64,000 nucleotides of DNA from Penelope pileata (taxonomy: Eukaryota > Chordata > Aves > Galliformes > Cracidae). The DNA lies in the NCBI GenBank assembly GCA_013396635.1, contig WBMW01005106.1, forward strand, positions 620,001 through 684,000, read 5' to 3'. This document shows, one piece after another, positions 55,801 to 63,851 of this stretch. Under the pieces are notes generated by a model. The model did no database searches and was not told the origin of the DNA. It worked only from the letters and a program-made list of their open reading frames with translations. The position numbers and the translations under genes were made by a program. The first letter of the stretch is position 1. Every line of letters starts with the position of its first letter.

Positions 55801-58800
55801 ATTCTTCTTTCCTGTTTACTTTTGATGTGTACTCTGTCTTGTGTATCTTCTCCTGCTGATTTGTAGGGAAATGCCACACGATTTTGGCTGATGGAGATAA
55901 TATTAACATATGTGGTACCTTTAAAGAAAGTATATGGTATTTTACTTGTCCTTTAGTTTTGCTGAGCAGAGCATCTTTGGAGACAGATGCAGTGGGGAGT
56001 GCATGAAGTTATGCATACAAATCTCAATGCTTACCAGGCTTAGAGCTCAGTAATGGAGAAAGATGTTGTGGCTCATCTTGTTTAGTGGTGGGAATATCTT
56101 CTGTTTCAGCTTGTCCTAATTATCTCCTGGGTGAGAGATGGAAGGGAAAGTTATCTTCCTCATGAAGGTCATATCACAATGTAGTGGTTTTAATTTTTAC
56201 CATTTGTTTTTTGTATTAACAACCTGAAATGGAGCCTGGAAGTCTTTGTTTGTTCAATGTTATGTGTTACTCCTGGTAAGAGTTGTCAGTAGTGATCATT
56301 GATATATCTGCTTCCTAATGACACCTTTCTAAATGCCTGTAAGATTTAATTAGCTGTGAAGATTTCAGACTGTCTGAAGTTGTAGGTTAAAATTCTGGGA
56401 TCACTAGTTGTTTTGTTACCTTTCATTTAAAAAAAAAAAAAAAAAATCTCTGCAGCTTTACAGACATGAACACTCGCTTCGCTTCACATAGGTGAGGTAG
56501 ATAAGAAGTGCTTTCCACATTTTACAGATGGGGAAATCTGAGCAATTAACTGACTTGCATGAAGTCATACGGCAAGTCAGTGGCAGAGCCAAGAATGGGA
56601 CCTGAGCTATTTCCAGTCCTGTGCTCTAACCACTGCACAGCATCCCTCCCCTAGGTAATTCTCTGACATGATGATGTTTGTATTTGGTGTATTCGGTGAC
56701 TTTGAGAAGAGTATCAAACCAGGTACCAATGGGCTTGCAATGGACTGCAATCACTGCTTATGGTTTTCGTGCAGCAACTTTTAGGTATGTAGAAAAGGAT
56801 AAACTGTATTACAAAGGCATTATGTTGGGGTTGCTGCCTTTCATTGCTGTCATGCAAAAATGTGAACTCCTGGAGAACAGGTTTTATAATTGCATGTTTT
56901 CAGTTTATTTTCTTAAATTGTAAGAAGTGCCACAAAAACCTTTGTCACTCTTCTCTCAGGTAAGTTACTTCTAGCTGGATAGCTTAAAGGTAGAAGTTTT
57001 TAAAACTCAGATTTGTTTTCTAAATGCACCTGAGTTACTAATGCCTTAAGAAGGCCTGAGGGTGCAGAGTGATTCCGTTGACACAAACATGATGTGTGTA
57101 TTCGAGAATGAAACTGGGCTTTAGAAAGGCTTAGGTTTTGTTGTCAGGAGAGGCAGCAACTTTTTTAAAAATTTGAAAGGTCAATGATATGAATTACCCA
57201 AACCCAGTTAATTCTCAGTTACCTTTGTCACAAGCATTGGCAGATTTGAAGACCTGAACGCACTGGCTAGAAGTAGGATGAGACAAACCAACAAGGAGTC
57301 TGGGAACAGATGACGTTGCTAGAAAATTCTGATAATCTAAAGCTTCATTGCACTGTTGTTCTAGTCAAAATGCAGTTCCATATGCAACTTTGGCATTTGA
57401 ATAGAAGGGAATAGGAGGTGGTGTTCAGTAGTTCTCCTGTTCCGTGCATGTTTTAATAATTTCAGTAGAGAGTGGTTTCAAACAAGTATGGCAAACCAAT
57501 ATGGGGTAAGAAAGCTTAAAAAAAAGTAAAGGAAATTTTTGTCAGAACTGTTTACTGAGATTGTTTGAAGACCATTCCAGCTGTGTTTGATATATTTGCC
57601 AGTTATCAGTTTGTCCTTAAACTTCAGAAGCAAAACAAAAGTATCAGTGTGGAAATAATCAGTTGGGCCTATCTGATTGGATTTCTTCCAGTTGCAAGGA
57701 GAACCAATAGAATCAGAGGAATGGGAAGCAGCAGCAGAAGAAGCAAGCAGGAGTTGATTAAGCAGGATAATCTGATGTGTTTTATTGTCAGATCTGTTTG
57801 TTCTGTACATTCTGAAATAGCATTCATAACAGGCAGTGGTTATAACAGCAGGCAGCAGTTCCATCTGCCTGCAAGCAGGGACTCATTTTGGGTGGCTGTG
57901 TGGTTGGTGTGTCCGCAGGTACGTGAGGTGGTGATTGACTGCCTAAAGCACAGGACAGTAGGTTCTGTATTGCTGGTGTGTACTGCAAATACAGCACTGC
58001 TTAGGGTGCTTATCCTTTACTCACTGTCAATTACTCTGTTTCTGATAACTGAACGATTTATAAATAAGGTACCTGTGATGTAGCCAGGCAGTCCATGGCA
58101 GAAATCGAGTCTTTATTTCATTTTCTTGTGGAAAATGGAAGCGTGTGTTAAGTCTGCAAAGAATAATACATTTATGATCGTAACACTTCAGTATTTTCTT
58201 TAGTATTTAGATACGGCTGAAAGCAACATGTTGTTGAGCTACATGGAATTTATAGCTAGGAATCAGGAGGTCAGATTCAGGCAGAGAAAATAGCTTAGTT
58301 TGAAACTTCTGCCTACATCACGGTAGTGTTTAGGGGAGTTCTGGATAATCAGTAATCTAACCTGGTTTAAAAAAAGTGCCAGAACCGTGAGACACTCAAG
58401 AAATCTCTTACAACTACTACTCTGACACTTCTGTATGAGGTTTTGCCTAGAAGAGTAAGCTGCAGTTCTAGGCAGTGTGACAAAGCAAAGTCATTTGTAG
58501 GGCTGGATGCAGCTCTTGCTGATCTCACCCGGGAGCTGAGTTTTCAGTCACAAATTCAATTGCTCTGAAGTCAGGCAGCTCAAGCACATCTCTTCCTGTC
58601 AGTGAGGGACGTGAGTCTAGCTGGTTTTCCTATTTTTATATTTTGGGTCCTGGAGTACTGTGTCTATCCTCAAAAAAACGTCACAATTCTCCTGTATGCT
58701 GGGGAAGTCACTCACATAGGTCCCTATTTCCCTCATTCCTGGTACTGTCTGACAGGTTTTAATAAGGAGCACTTGGCTTGTCACTGCTCCTGGCTGTTCT

Positions 58801-61800
58801 CCCTTGGAGCAGAGCAGCTTTCTCTTTGTTCCCAGCTCATGGCATGCCCACAACAAGGTAGTTGGTAACACGGGGCGTTGCTGCAGTTCTGTATGCTGCC
58901 TCCATGCATTTACAGCTCTGCAGAATTTCATGATGCCCAGTAACACAAAAAGCATTAGAAAGTTCAAAGATCAGTAGGTGCAAAAGAGCAGGTTAACAGC
59001 TTCATTGATTTTGTCTGTTTTGGGGTGGTTGTCTTTTATTTTTAAAGCCATCTGTAGAATGGTATCGCATTGAGTCATCCCTTGGCATCCGCTGTCCTGC
59101 TGTGGCAGGAGGTGGTCGCTGCTCCAGAGAAGTTGCAAGTGCCAGGGGACACAACTGAGCAGGGCAAAAGCTGCTTGTGATTAAAGATAAATAACTCATT
59201 CTTTGTATAAAACATACTATAGAAGAAGCATATTGTGTAGGGCCAAGATGGTATTAATTCAATTTAAAACAAATTGTTAGCTAATACCTGTAGTCTTTTT
59301 CTTGGGCAGAGGATTAATGGATAGCTCTGGACAACCTGAAAACTAAATAATTAGCTAGGTCATCCTAAATCTAGAGATTTCAGGAGAAAACTAACTTCCT
59401 GGACTCTTCTTAACTCTTCTTACTCTTCTATGCCTAGGAAGCAACGTACAACTAAATCCATCTCCCTTTTCTTCTTTCCCTTGCTTTCTGGAATTGGACA
59501 GATCCTTTTTCTGCTACTGTTGATAATGTTGATGATGCCATTCCAAACCTAAATCCTTTCCTTACAAAAACTAACGATGCTGCTCATCTGTCTGTGTCTT
59601 CTGATGGTTCTACTTTCACCAGTAGGACACCCACACATGAAATGTTTGTTGGTAAAGTACCGTTTTAAACTAATTACCTATCTCCTAACATTTGAATATT
59701 ATTTTGGTTCTAAAGTATATTCGGGGGCTTTTGAGAAATGAAAAAACTGGTCATTTGGGGCTTACTTTGTGCTGTGTTAGAACTCGATTTAGTAGTTGTG
59801 CCATGAAAGTGGTGTTACTGTCCCTGCTTGGTATTCTTGCTGAGGTAAAGGAACTCACAGTCCAACCAGTTGAGTGCATTTCAACACTATCTCTTAGGCT
59901 TGGGAATTTTAAGGTAAAATAACTGTCTTTGCCTGGGAATTGAAAGAAAATGCTGCTTTTCTGTTCCTCAGGTTGAAGTGTTCTTTTCGAACGTAGGAGC
60001 TCACTGTGATTGCTTTGTGCAGGGGATGTTTCCTCCGCAGTTGTGTTGACATTAAAAACTGACAAAGCTGTGGACATTTTGGTACATTGTAGTACGTGTT
60101 CTGCTCAAAACCTACCAGGCAATTAACTAAGAACTCACCATGTAAAAACCATTAAAAACTTAGTTTGGAGGTGAGTCAGTGTGCTGTCATACTAGAAATC
60201 CTTGTCACATTTCTATTGGTGCAAGTACCAGTAATTTGATTACTTCTCAGTGTTTTAGCTTGCTTAGAATAAAAAAATGACACGTCAGTTCTGCTCTTAG
60301 GCAAAGTTTGGTTTAGAAGAAGTCTCACTGCACCAAGAGAGCTTTCTTTTTCAGGTTGAGTCTCACTAGAATTGCTCTCAGAAGAATCCAGACTTCCTTC
60401 TAATAAAGATATTTGCTAGCCCTGAGATTTCTTAACAGGGATAAAACAAAGGAGATGGTTGCACCACCACTGCTTTCCTAGTTTGTCTCAGTGGGGAAAG
60501 AGAGAGAAGCAAGAGTCTCCAGAGCAGAACTGCTGTGAATCTTCACTCCAGAATTCCCACGGAGGTTTAGTTGGCTGAGGCAGTAGTTTACAAACACTCT
60601 ACGTTGTCACTGCTGCATAACGACCTGCTCTGTTTCTAATCGCTCTTTCCCATGCTTCCAATAAGCTTGTATGGCTGCAGGGGAATGCAGAGTGACCAAT
60701 GGAAATATGGCTCTTCAGTAGGGTTGTTGTTCAGTCAGATCAGGTTCCTGTCTGTGATTGCTCTGCAGTCCTACAGAAGGCTGTGGCAGTGCGCAGCCGG
60801 GTGGGCATGTGGGACACCCACTGGTTTGTGGGGTGCTCATCGCACTCCAGCCCTGACGCCGCTGGAGCTGGATGGCATTATTACATTCCCTCCCCCTCCA
60901 AAGTCTCCTTCTTCTAAAGCTGTATCTAGCAGCAGTGTGTGACTTCCTGACAGATTGACCTACAAAAGTAGATGCAGTTTGAGCAGTAGCGCAAACAAGG
61001 TGCTGTGGTAACATGAATGTAGATTTGAAATAATTCTTTCTGATTCTTTAGATCATTACAATCCATTTACTGAACTAAATCCCTTTGTGGCAAGCAAATA
61101 TGAATCCACTGTTGGGCTGTATCATTATACTTCAGGTATAAGAGAAATGCCGTGAAGCTTTTACACTTGTTTCAGAGGGTGTAAAACATGGCATTTACTG
61201 GAAAAATAAAATAAAAGGAACAATGTACGTATCCTAACGTAGCTGTAATGTTGAAACAGTGCTCTTTCCCTTTAGTGTTATAGATAATGTGAACTCGTTT
61301 CCTGTATGTCTTATTTGTATTAATTTCATTGTTATTTCTATGTTATTAGAGTATATGTGGATTGATAGACTGACCTGAAATTAAATTTGTGAATAGCAAA
61401 TGTAGTATATCTTGGTTCTCTTTCTGTAACTCTCCCTCTTCTCCTTTCCTGGCTCTCTCTCTGTGTGACATGCCTTATCAGATTCTTTTTGTGGTCCGCA
61501 AGCTTACCCTAATGCTTCTCATTTCCGCAATGAGCCGCCTTCTGTAGCTGGTCTATTTGGAGGTAGGTAATGGGATGCAGCCTCACCACGAACACGGGAA
61601 CTTGAGTGTGTTGTGTGCCTGGAACTATTAGGCTTATTATTGGCTACAGAAGTGTGTTATTACTTTGGCTCCAACTTTGATTCCTGTAGCAGTGCTTATG
61701 CTAGATGTGTGCTGTCACAAGTGGTTCATCTTTTTTCAGTTTGTGCTGAAGCAAGGCTTTAGTCTGAGAAATGAGTATCTCCCCATTTCAGGGTTCCTTC

Positions 61801-63851
61801 TTTACATGTTGCTGCATACCGCAGAAGGGGCTTCCATGATGCATGTATTACTCAACCCCACTGCTTTTAAGACAGAGGGTTTGGGATGTTCTTGCTACTT
61901 CTGGCATTTTGGTTGATACACTCTTTAAACAGTGCACTGAATGAGAACAAAGGTTTGGACCAGAGCATGAGAAAGATACCCACTGTGTTGGATTACTGTC
62001 TAACCATGTGTGCAGCTAGGTAATGCCTGTGGAGTAACTTGTACCGATGCTATTTCTGTAATGCTGTGCCAACAGTTGTTAGATGGGCTGCAAACTGTGT
62101 CAGATAATCCATCTAAACCAGATGGGAGAGGGAGTGCTGACACTGCTGCCACCCAGGGTTTAGGAGTACCTTCAATGAATGTTTTCTGCAAGAGTTAATT
62201 CTTAAACATCATCATGTTTTAGTGTGTTTACGTAGAAACTAGCTAGAGTCACTTGATGAAAGGTTAAATACCATATGTCAGTCTGTTTCCTTGTTCCACA
62301 TCCCAAAAAAAGAGTAGCTCCTGACAAGTTGTGTTGCTTTATTCTTAAAGGAACTTCGAAAATACTGACCTTTGCACCTTTCAAAAGGTCTGTGTTAGAC
62401 AGCATGCCCTGGACTGATGGTTCCTACCAGGAGTAGGATTTGACCTTCTCGTAGAGCCTGACCCAAAGTCCATGTAATGTTCTGTCTTCCTGATTATCTC
62501 ACTTAGCTTCATATTGCTTGAAACACCCTAAAATGTGAGAGTACAAAGACTGGCTTGTAGCAGTTAAACCCATTTTCTAAAGTAAAGTGAGCTATTAAGT
62601 CCAATATTATATTGGTACAGGCTCGATTTTTAAGAGTTGCAGGGCATCCATCAAAGGAATCCTCGCTGCAGTTCTCAGAGTCTCTGAAATGGCTTGCTAC
62701 AACCTGATGGTATACTTGTCCCAAAGATACTCATTTTGTTTTGCTGTTTATTCACCTCCCTATCTTTTCCCACATTACTGCTTCCCCTGTGTCATTGTAT
62801 GCTGTTTGAAGTTTTTCTACGATTTGTTCTTAATGGGAAAAAAAAATGGTATGAATTCTTTGTGGTGGATGCTTTTGACTTGAGTTTTATGATCCCTTAA
62901 GACAAATATTAAGAAAAGGTGATCCAATTTAGGCTATTCTGTGAAGTTTGAGTGCTTTTCATATATAGGAATAACTTCTTGTGTAATGGTTGGAATGTCA
63001 AGATGTATGCACAGACCTGTGTGCGTGCTCTCTATGTGTAACCTCAGAGAATGAGATTTCAGAACCAATATTCACTTTCATATTCTGAACCATCAACTTT
63101 TAGTACTGCCCCAAAATCACAATGCTCTGTGATGCAGTACATTTTCAGTGTTGAAAATAATATATTTGGAGAATACTTAAATATTACATTTGCTTTACAG
63201 ATACAAGGGAGGAGGCAAATGAAGTAATTAACGTGCTCAAACCTAACTGCTAGTATTAGCCTGAAGGCATGCCCAGTGAGACATGTTGGGGTAGAGTGGT
63301 AGAGTGAGTCTTGCTCTGGTTGTATCTGAGAGCAGCTCAACCACTTAAAAGGTGGGGAGGGAACAATCTGCAGGCTGGTAATCTTGAAACAGATTCTGCA
63401 TTTGCTGCAAAAGCATGAGGATATTTTCTTGATAAATAATGGTGTGTAGTTAAAAGCAAGGATGATTCAGATAGTGCAGAGATTTAGCATTTGGGGGAGG
63501 GTGTCTCATAGCCTGTCTGTACTTTTTTTGAGACAACGTTTTTTGGAGAAGTAACTTTTAAGTGAACTGCTTTCAGTTCTTTCCCTACGTGCTTCTCCAT
63601 GTCAGAATGTAAGCTGGTCATTTGAAGTATTCCTAACCTTCTTCAATACTAAAATAATCCCCATTTCTCATAAATTTACCTTCTTTATGCAAGATAAGAG
63701 AAATGCTTTGCAAAAGCATTCAACTTTGTTCTTTTTTCCACAGGGTTCACTCCATCCCCTGTTGCTCAACCACAGCCATCAGCTGGCCTTAACGTTGACT
63801 TTGAGTCTGTGTTTGGAAACAAATCTTCTAATGTTGTCCTAGATTCTGGTG
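10764..63851 (+). CDS. PICALM: PICALM (CALM), clathrin assembly protein; 16 exons, partial at both ends
   Basis: PICALM binds PtdIns(4,5)P2 at the plasma membrane through an N-terminal ANTH domain, recruits clathrin and AP2, and sorts VAMP2/3/8 during endocytosis. Sixteen exons read in one continuous frame with GT-AG introns. Using human numbering, the lipid-binding motif PKKKH (Lys38, Lys40, His41) and Lys28 are in exon 1, and the VAMP-contact residues Leu219 and Met244 are in exons 6 and 7. The tail holds DIF, DPF, NPF and FESVF peptide motifs for AP2 and EH-domain partners. The match to PICALM rather than the paralogue SNAP91/AP180 rests on residues such as SAVSKTVCKATTHE and NEMNVNIPQLADSLFE. 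Human Ile34 is Val here, as I recall it in AP180. The first 15 codons are in an assembly gap and the end lies beyond the window. Exons: 10764-10847, 40234-40376, 42406-42481, 43686-43788, 45904-45997, 46488-46599, 47856-47962, 49028-49069, 49777-49862, 51082-51205, 51601-51737, 54671-54771, 59502-59651, 61052-61135, 61482-61562, 63744-63851. Confidence 0.97.
17046..17082. repeat. AT-rich simple repeat (GTATATCTATC / ATAATA)
   Basis: Short alternating TATC and TATA units followed by AATAATA. It is a degenerate microsatellite. Confidence 0.5.
17817..18305 (-). mobile_element. CR1 LINE 3' fragment, antisense to PICALM (intron 1)
   Basis: It starts AGAATCATAGAACATCCCAA, the complement of the CR1 3' end, and continues through CTGCCCTGGGCAGCCTGTTC and GGACTTCAGCTGCTCCT. 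The minus strand retains a broken stretch of the reverse-transcriptase C terminus. Confidence 0.85.
21839..22685 (-). mobile_element. CR1 LINE 3' fragment, antisense to PICALM (intron 1)
   Basis: This is the longest CR1 copy here, about 850 bases. It runs from the antisense 3' end (AGAATCATAGAATGGTTCAG) into reverse-transcriptase-derived sequence. The minus strand shows LVRPHLESCVQFWAPQYKRD, a CR1 RT motif, broken by frameshifts. Confidence 0.88.
22930..22949. repeat. Poly-T tract (20 T)
   Basis: An uninterrupted T run in intron 1, followed 28 bases later by the single N. It could be the complement of an old poly(A) tail, but no retrocopy is recognisable beside it. Confidence 0.9.
22978..22978. 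other. Single ambiguous base (N)
   Basis: One unresolved base lies 28 bases after a 20-T run, which suggests poor read quality past the homopolymer. Confidence 1.
27690..27790 (+). mobile_element. Degenerate CR1/L3-like LINE scrap
   Basis: TACTGTATCCAGTTCTGGTC followed by GGAGAGGATCCAGAGAAGAT resembles the CR1/L3 segment encoding YCVQFWS and its neighbours, in sense orientation. It is highly diverged and its limits are uncertain. Confidence 0.4.
27814..27843. repeat. Tandem duplication of a 15-base unit
   Basis: AAAGACATTTATTCT occurs twice head to tail without mismatch. It is a recent local duplication in intron 1. Confidence 0.9.
28190..28677 (+). mobile_element. Probable solitary endogenous retrovirus LTR
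   Basis: The order of signals matches a retroviral LTR: a CCAAT-type box (ATCCAATCAGG) near 28270, a TATA-like AAATATAAGC at 28546-28555, a short hairpin CAGCACTCTTGGGAGTGC after it, and AATAAA at 28621 followed by a GT-rich tract. No gag, pol or env reading frame flanks it. Terminal TG/CA and target duplications could not be fixed, so the ends are approximate. Confidence 0.5.
33981..34026. repeat. Tandem duplication (17-base unit) ending in poly-A
   Basis: ATAGTAGGCTTTTAAAT is followed directly by ATAGTAGGCTTTTAAAA and then a run of A to 34026. It looks like slippage beside a homopolymer. Confidence 0.9.
36158..36490 (-). mobile_element. Degenerate CR1 LINE fragment, antisense to PICALM (intron 1)
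   Basis: AAAATCACTGAGTTTAGGTT and GAGGGACCTCAGACAATCTG match the antisense CR1 3' end. A later block near 36400-36470 matches the complement of the GAGAAGAGAAGGCT region. The middle is deleted or diverged. Confidence 0.6.
37884..38584 (-). mobile_element. CR1 LINE 3' fragment, antisense to PICALM (intron 1)
   Basis: It starts AATCACAGAATCACAGAGGT and runs about 700 bases. The minus strand still encodes a readable RT C-terminal stretch including LVRPQLEYCIQFWAPQYKKD, so this is one of the better preserved copies. Confidence 0.88.
40234..40376 (+). CDS. PICALM: PICALM exon 2
   Basis: The acceptor is TTACAG at 40228-40233 and the donor is GTAATG. The exon completes Tyr44 and adds 47 codons (45-91), running from LIQCTNEMNVNIPQL to HHLMVYGNE. 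This is ANTH helical-solenoid sequence and appears identical to human as I remember it. Confidence 0.97.
42406..42481 (+). CDS. PICALM: PICALM exon 3
   Basis: The exon encodes RFIQYLASRNTLFNLSNF and the residues up to Gln116, plus one base of Gly117. The acceptor is TCTAG and the donor GTAAGG. It belongs to the ANTH domain core. Confidence 0.97.
43686..43788 (+). CDS. PICALM: PICALM exon 4
   Basis: The exon follows a T-rich tract ending TTTTTAG and has the donor GTAAGA. It encodes YDMSTFIRRYSRYLNEK to DFTKVKR, residues 118-150 of the ANTH domain, with split Gly codons at both ends. Confidence 0.97.
45904..45997 (+). CDS. PICALM: PICALM exon 5
   Basis: The exon encodes ADGVMRTMSTEKLLKTVPII to LLDFN (residues 152-182) and has the consensus donor GTAAGT. 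Ser replaces the Asn that I recall in human MNTEK. This is ANTH domain sequence. Confidence 0.97.
46488..46599 (+). CDS. PICALM: PICALM exon 6
   Basis: The exon encodes VNSNELTNGVINAAFMLLF to GIINLL (residues 183-219), plus one base of Glu220. It ends with Leu219, one of the two residues known to contact VAMP8 in CALM. The acceptor is CCTAG and the donor GTAAAT. Confidence 0.97.
47856..47962 (+). CDS. PICALM: PICALM exon 7
   Basis: The exon encodes KYFDMKKNQCKEGLDIYKK to KVAE (residues 221-255). It contains Met244, the second VAMP-contact residue. The acceptor is TTTTTAG and the donor GTAAAC. Confidence 0.97.
49028..49069 (+). CDS. PICALM: PICALM exon 8 (42-base exon)
   Basis: This 14-codon exon encodes QVGIDRGDIPDLSQ, the end of the ANTH domain. 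It is flanked by ATTACAG and a weaker GTAGAT donor. It is in phase 0 and a multiple of three, so skipping would keep the frame. Confidence 0.95.
49777..49862 (+). CDS. PICALM: PICALM exon 9
   Basis: The exon encodes APSSLLDALEQHLASLEG to TAAS (residues 270-297) and two bases of Arg298. It links the ANTH domain to the flexible tail. The donor GTGCTT is weak. Confidence 0.95.
50274..50290. repeat. Poly-A tract (17 A), intron 9
   Basis: A homopolymer without a recognisable retrocopy beside it. Confidence 0.9.
51082..51205 (+). CDS. PICALM: PICALM exon 10
   Basis: The exon encodes ATTLSNAVSSLASTGLSLTK to RLKALK (residues 299-339). The second half is charged and probably helical (EREKQAALEEEQARLK). 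The acceptor is TTTAG and the donor GTAAGT. Confidence 0.97.
51601..51737 (+). CDS. PICALM: PICALM exon 11
   Basis: The exon encodes EQRLKELAKKPHTSLTTAA to TPSSSN (residues 340-384). It continues the charged helix and then becomes a Ser/Thr/Pro-rich tail with a DIF motif of the AP2-binding type. The donor GTTTGT is the weakest in the gene. Confidence 0.96.
51738..54670 (+). other. PICALM: PICALM intron 11 (2.9 kb)
   Basis: GTTTGT to GTAG. It holds one antisense CR1 at 52459-53046 and is otherwise unique sequence. Confidence 0.9.
52459..53046 (-). mobile_element. CR1 LINE 3' fragment, antisense to PICALM (intron 11)
   Basis: It begins GAAATCATAGAACAGCTTGG, the complement of the CR1 3' end, and contains the usual CCCCCTCGTCCTATCGCTA block and the complement of the segment encoding LMRPYLESCIQAWGPQHKKD. 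It lies in intron 11 and breaks no exon. Confidence 0.87.
54671..54771 (+). CDS. PICALM: PICALM exon 12
   Basis: The exon encodes TSKLPNDLLDLQPTFHPSV to VGSTWG, then one base. The NDLLDL stretch resembles the short DLL clathrin-binding motifs of AP180/CALM tails. It ends in phase 1, so it can join any of the following phase-1 exons. Confidence 0.95.
56429..56446. repeat. Poly-A tract (18 A), intron 12
   Basis: A homopolymer about 45 bases left of the MIR-type SINE. It does not belong to that element, which has no poly(A) tail. Confidence 0.9.
56490..56652 (-). mobile_element. MIR-type tRNA-derived SINE (ancient), intron 12
   Basis: CATTTTACAGATGGGGAAAT, then ACTGACTTGCATGAAGTCAT, AGTCAGTGGCAGAGCCAAGA and GTGCTCTAACCACTGCACAG follow the order of the reverse complement of the MIR consensus. 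The tRNA-related end is at the right. MIR-like copies are scarce and very old in bird genomes. Confidence 0.78.
59502..59651 (+). CDS. PICALM: PICALM exon 13 (150-base cassette)
   Basis: This phase 1-1 exon encodes PFSATVDNVDDAIPNLNPF to PTHEMFV. The Asp of the leading DPF motif is completed across the splice junction, and an NPF is internal. The acceptor follows a pyrimidine-rich tract. It probably corresponds to the human exon reported to be skipped in some PICALM transcripts. Confidence 0.94.
61052..61135 (+). CDS. PICALM: PICALM exon 14 (84-base cassette with two NPF motifs)
   Basis: This phase 1-1 exon encodes HYNPFTELNPFVASKYE to YHYTS. Two NPF tripeptides, the ligand of EH domains such as in EPS15, lie six residues apart. 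I do not recall this exon in the main 652-residue human isoform, so it is probably alternatively spliced. The acceptor is TTCTTTAG and the donor GTATAA. Confidence 0.85.
61482..61562 (+). CDS. PICALM: PICALM exon 15 (81-base cassette)
   Basis: This phase 1-1 exon encodes SFCGPQAYPNASHFRNEPP to AGLFG. The acceptor CTTATCAG follows a long CT-rich tract and the donor is GTAGGT. Frame, phase and position support an alternatively spliced tail exon. I see no known endocytic motif in it. Confidence 0.82.
63744..63851 (+). CDS. PICALM: PICALM exon 16 (last exon in window)
   Basis: This 108-base phase 1-1 exon encodes FTPSPVAQPQPSAGLNVDF to VVLDSG. It contains FESVF, an aromatic motif of the type bound by the AP2 appendage. 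The acceptor is TTCCACAG and the donor GTAAGA. The reading frame continues beyond the window. Confidence 0.96.

Larger units (their letters stand above)
54772..59501 (+). other. PICALM: PICALM intron 12 (4.7 kb)
   Basis: GTAAGA to ACAG. It contains the MIR-type SINE and an A18 run. A 172-codon open frame at 57565-58083 has no recognisable product and is probably chance. Confidence 0.85.
59652..63743 (+). other. PICALM: PICALM introns 13-15 region
   Basis: Introns of 1400, 346 and 2181 bases surround cassette exons 14 and 15. Intron 13 contains a CpG-containing, exon-like block at 60851-60942. Intron 15 looks like unique AT-rich sequence. Confidence 0.85.
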
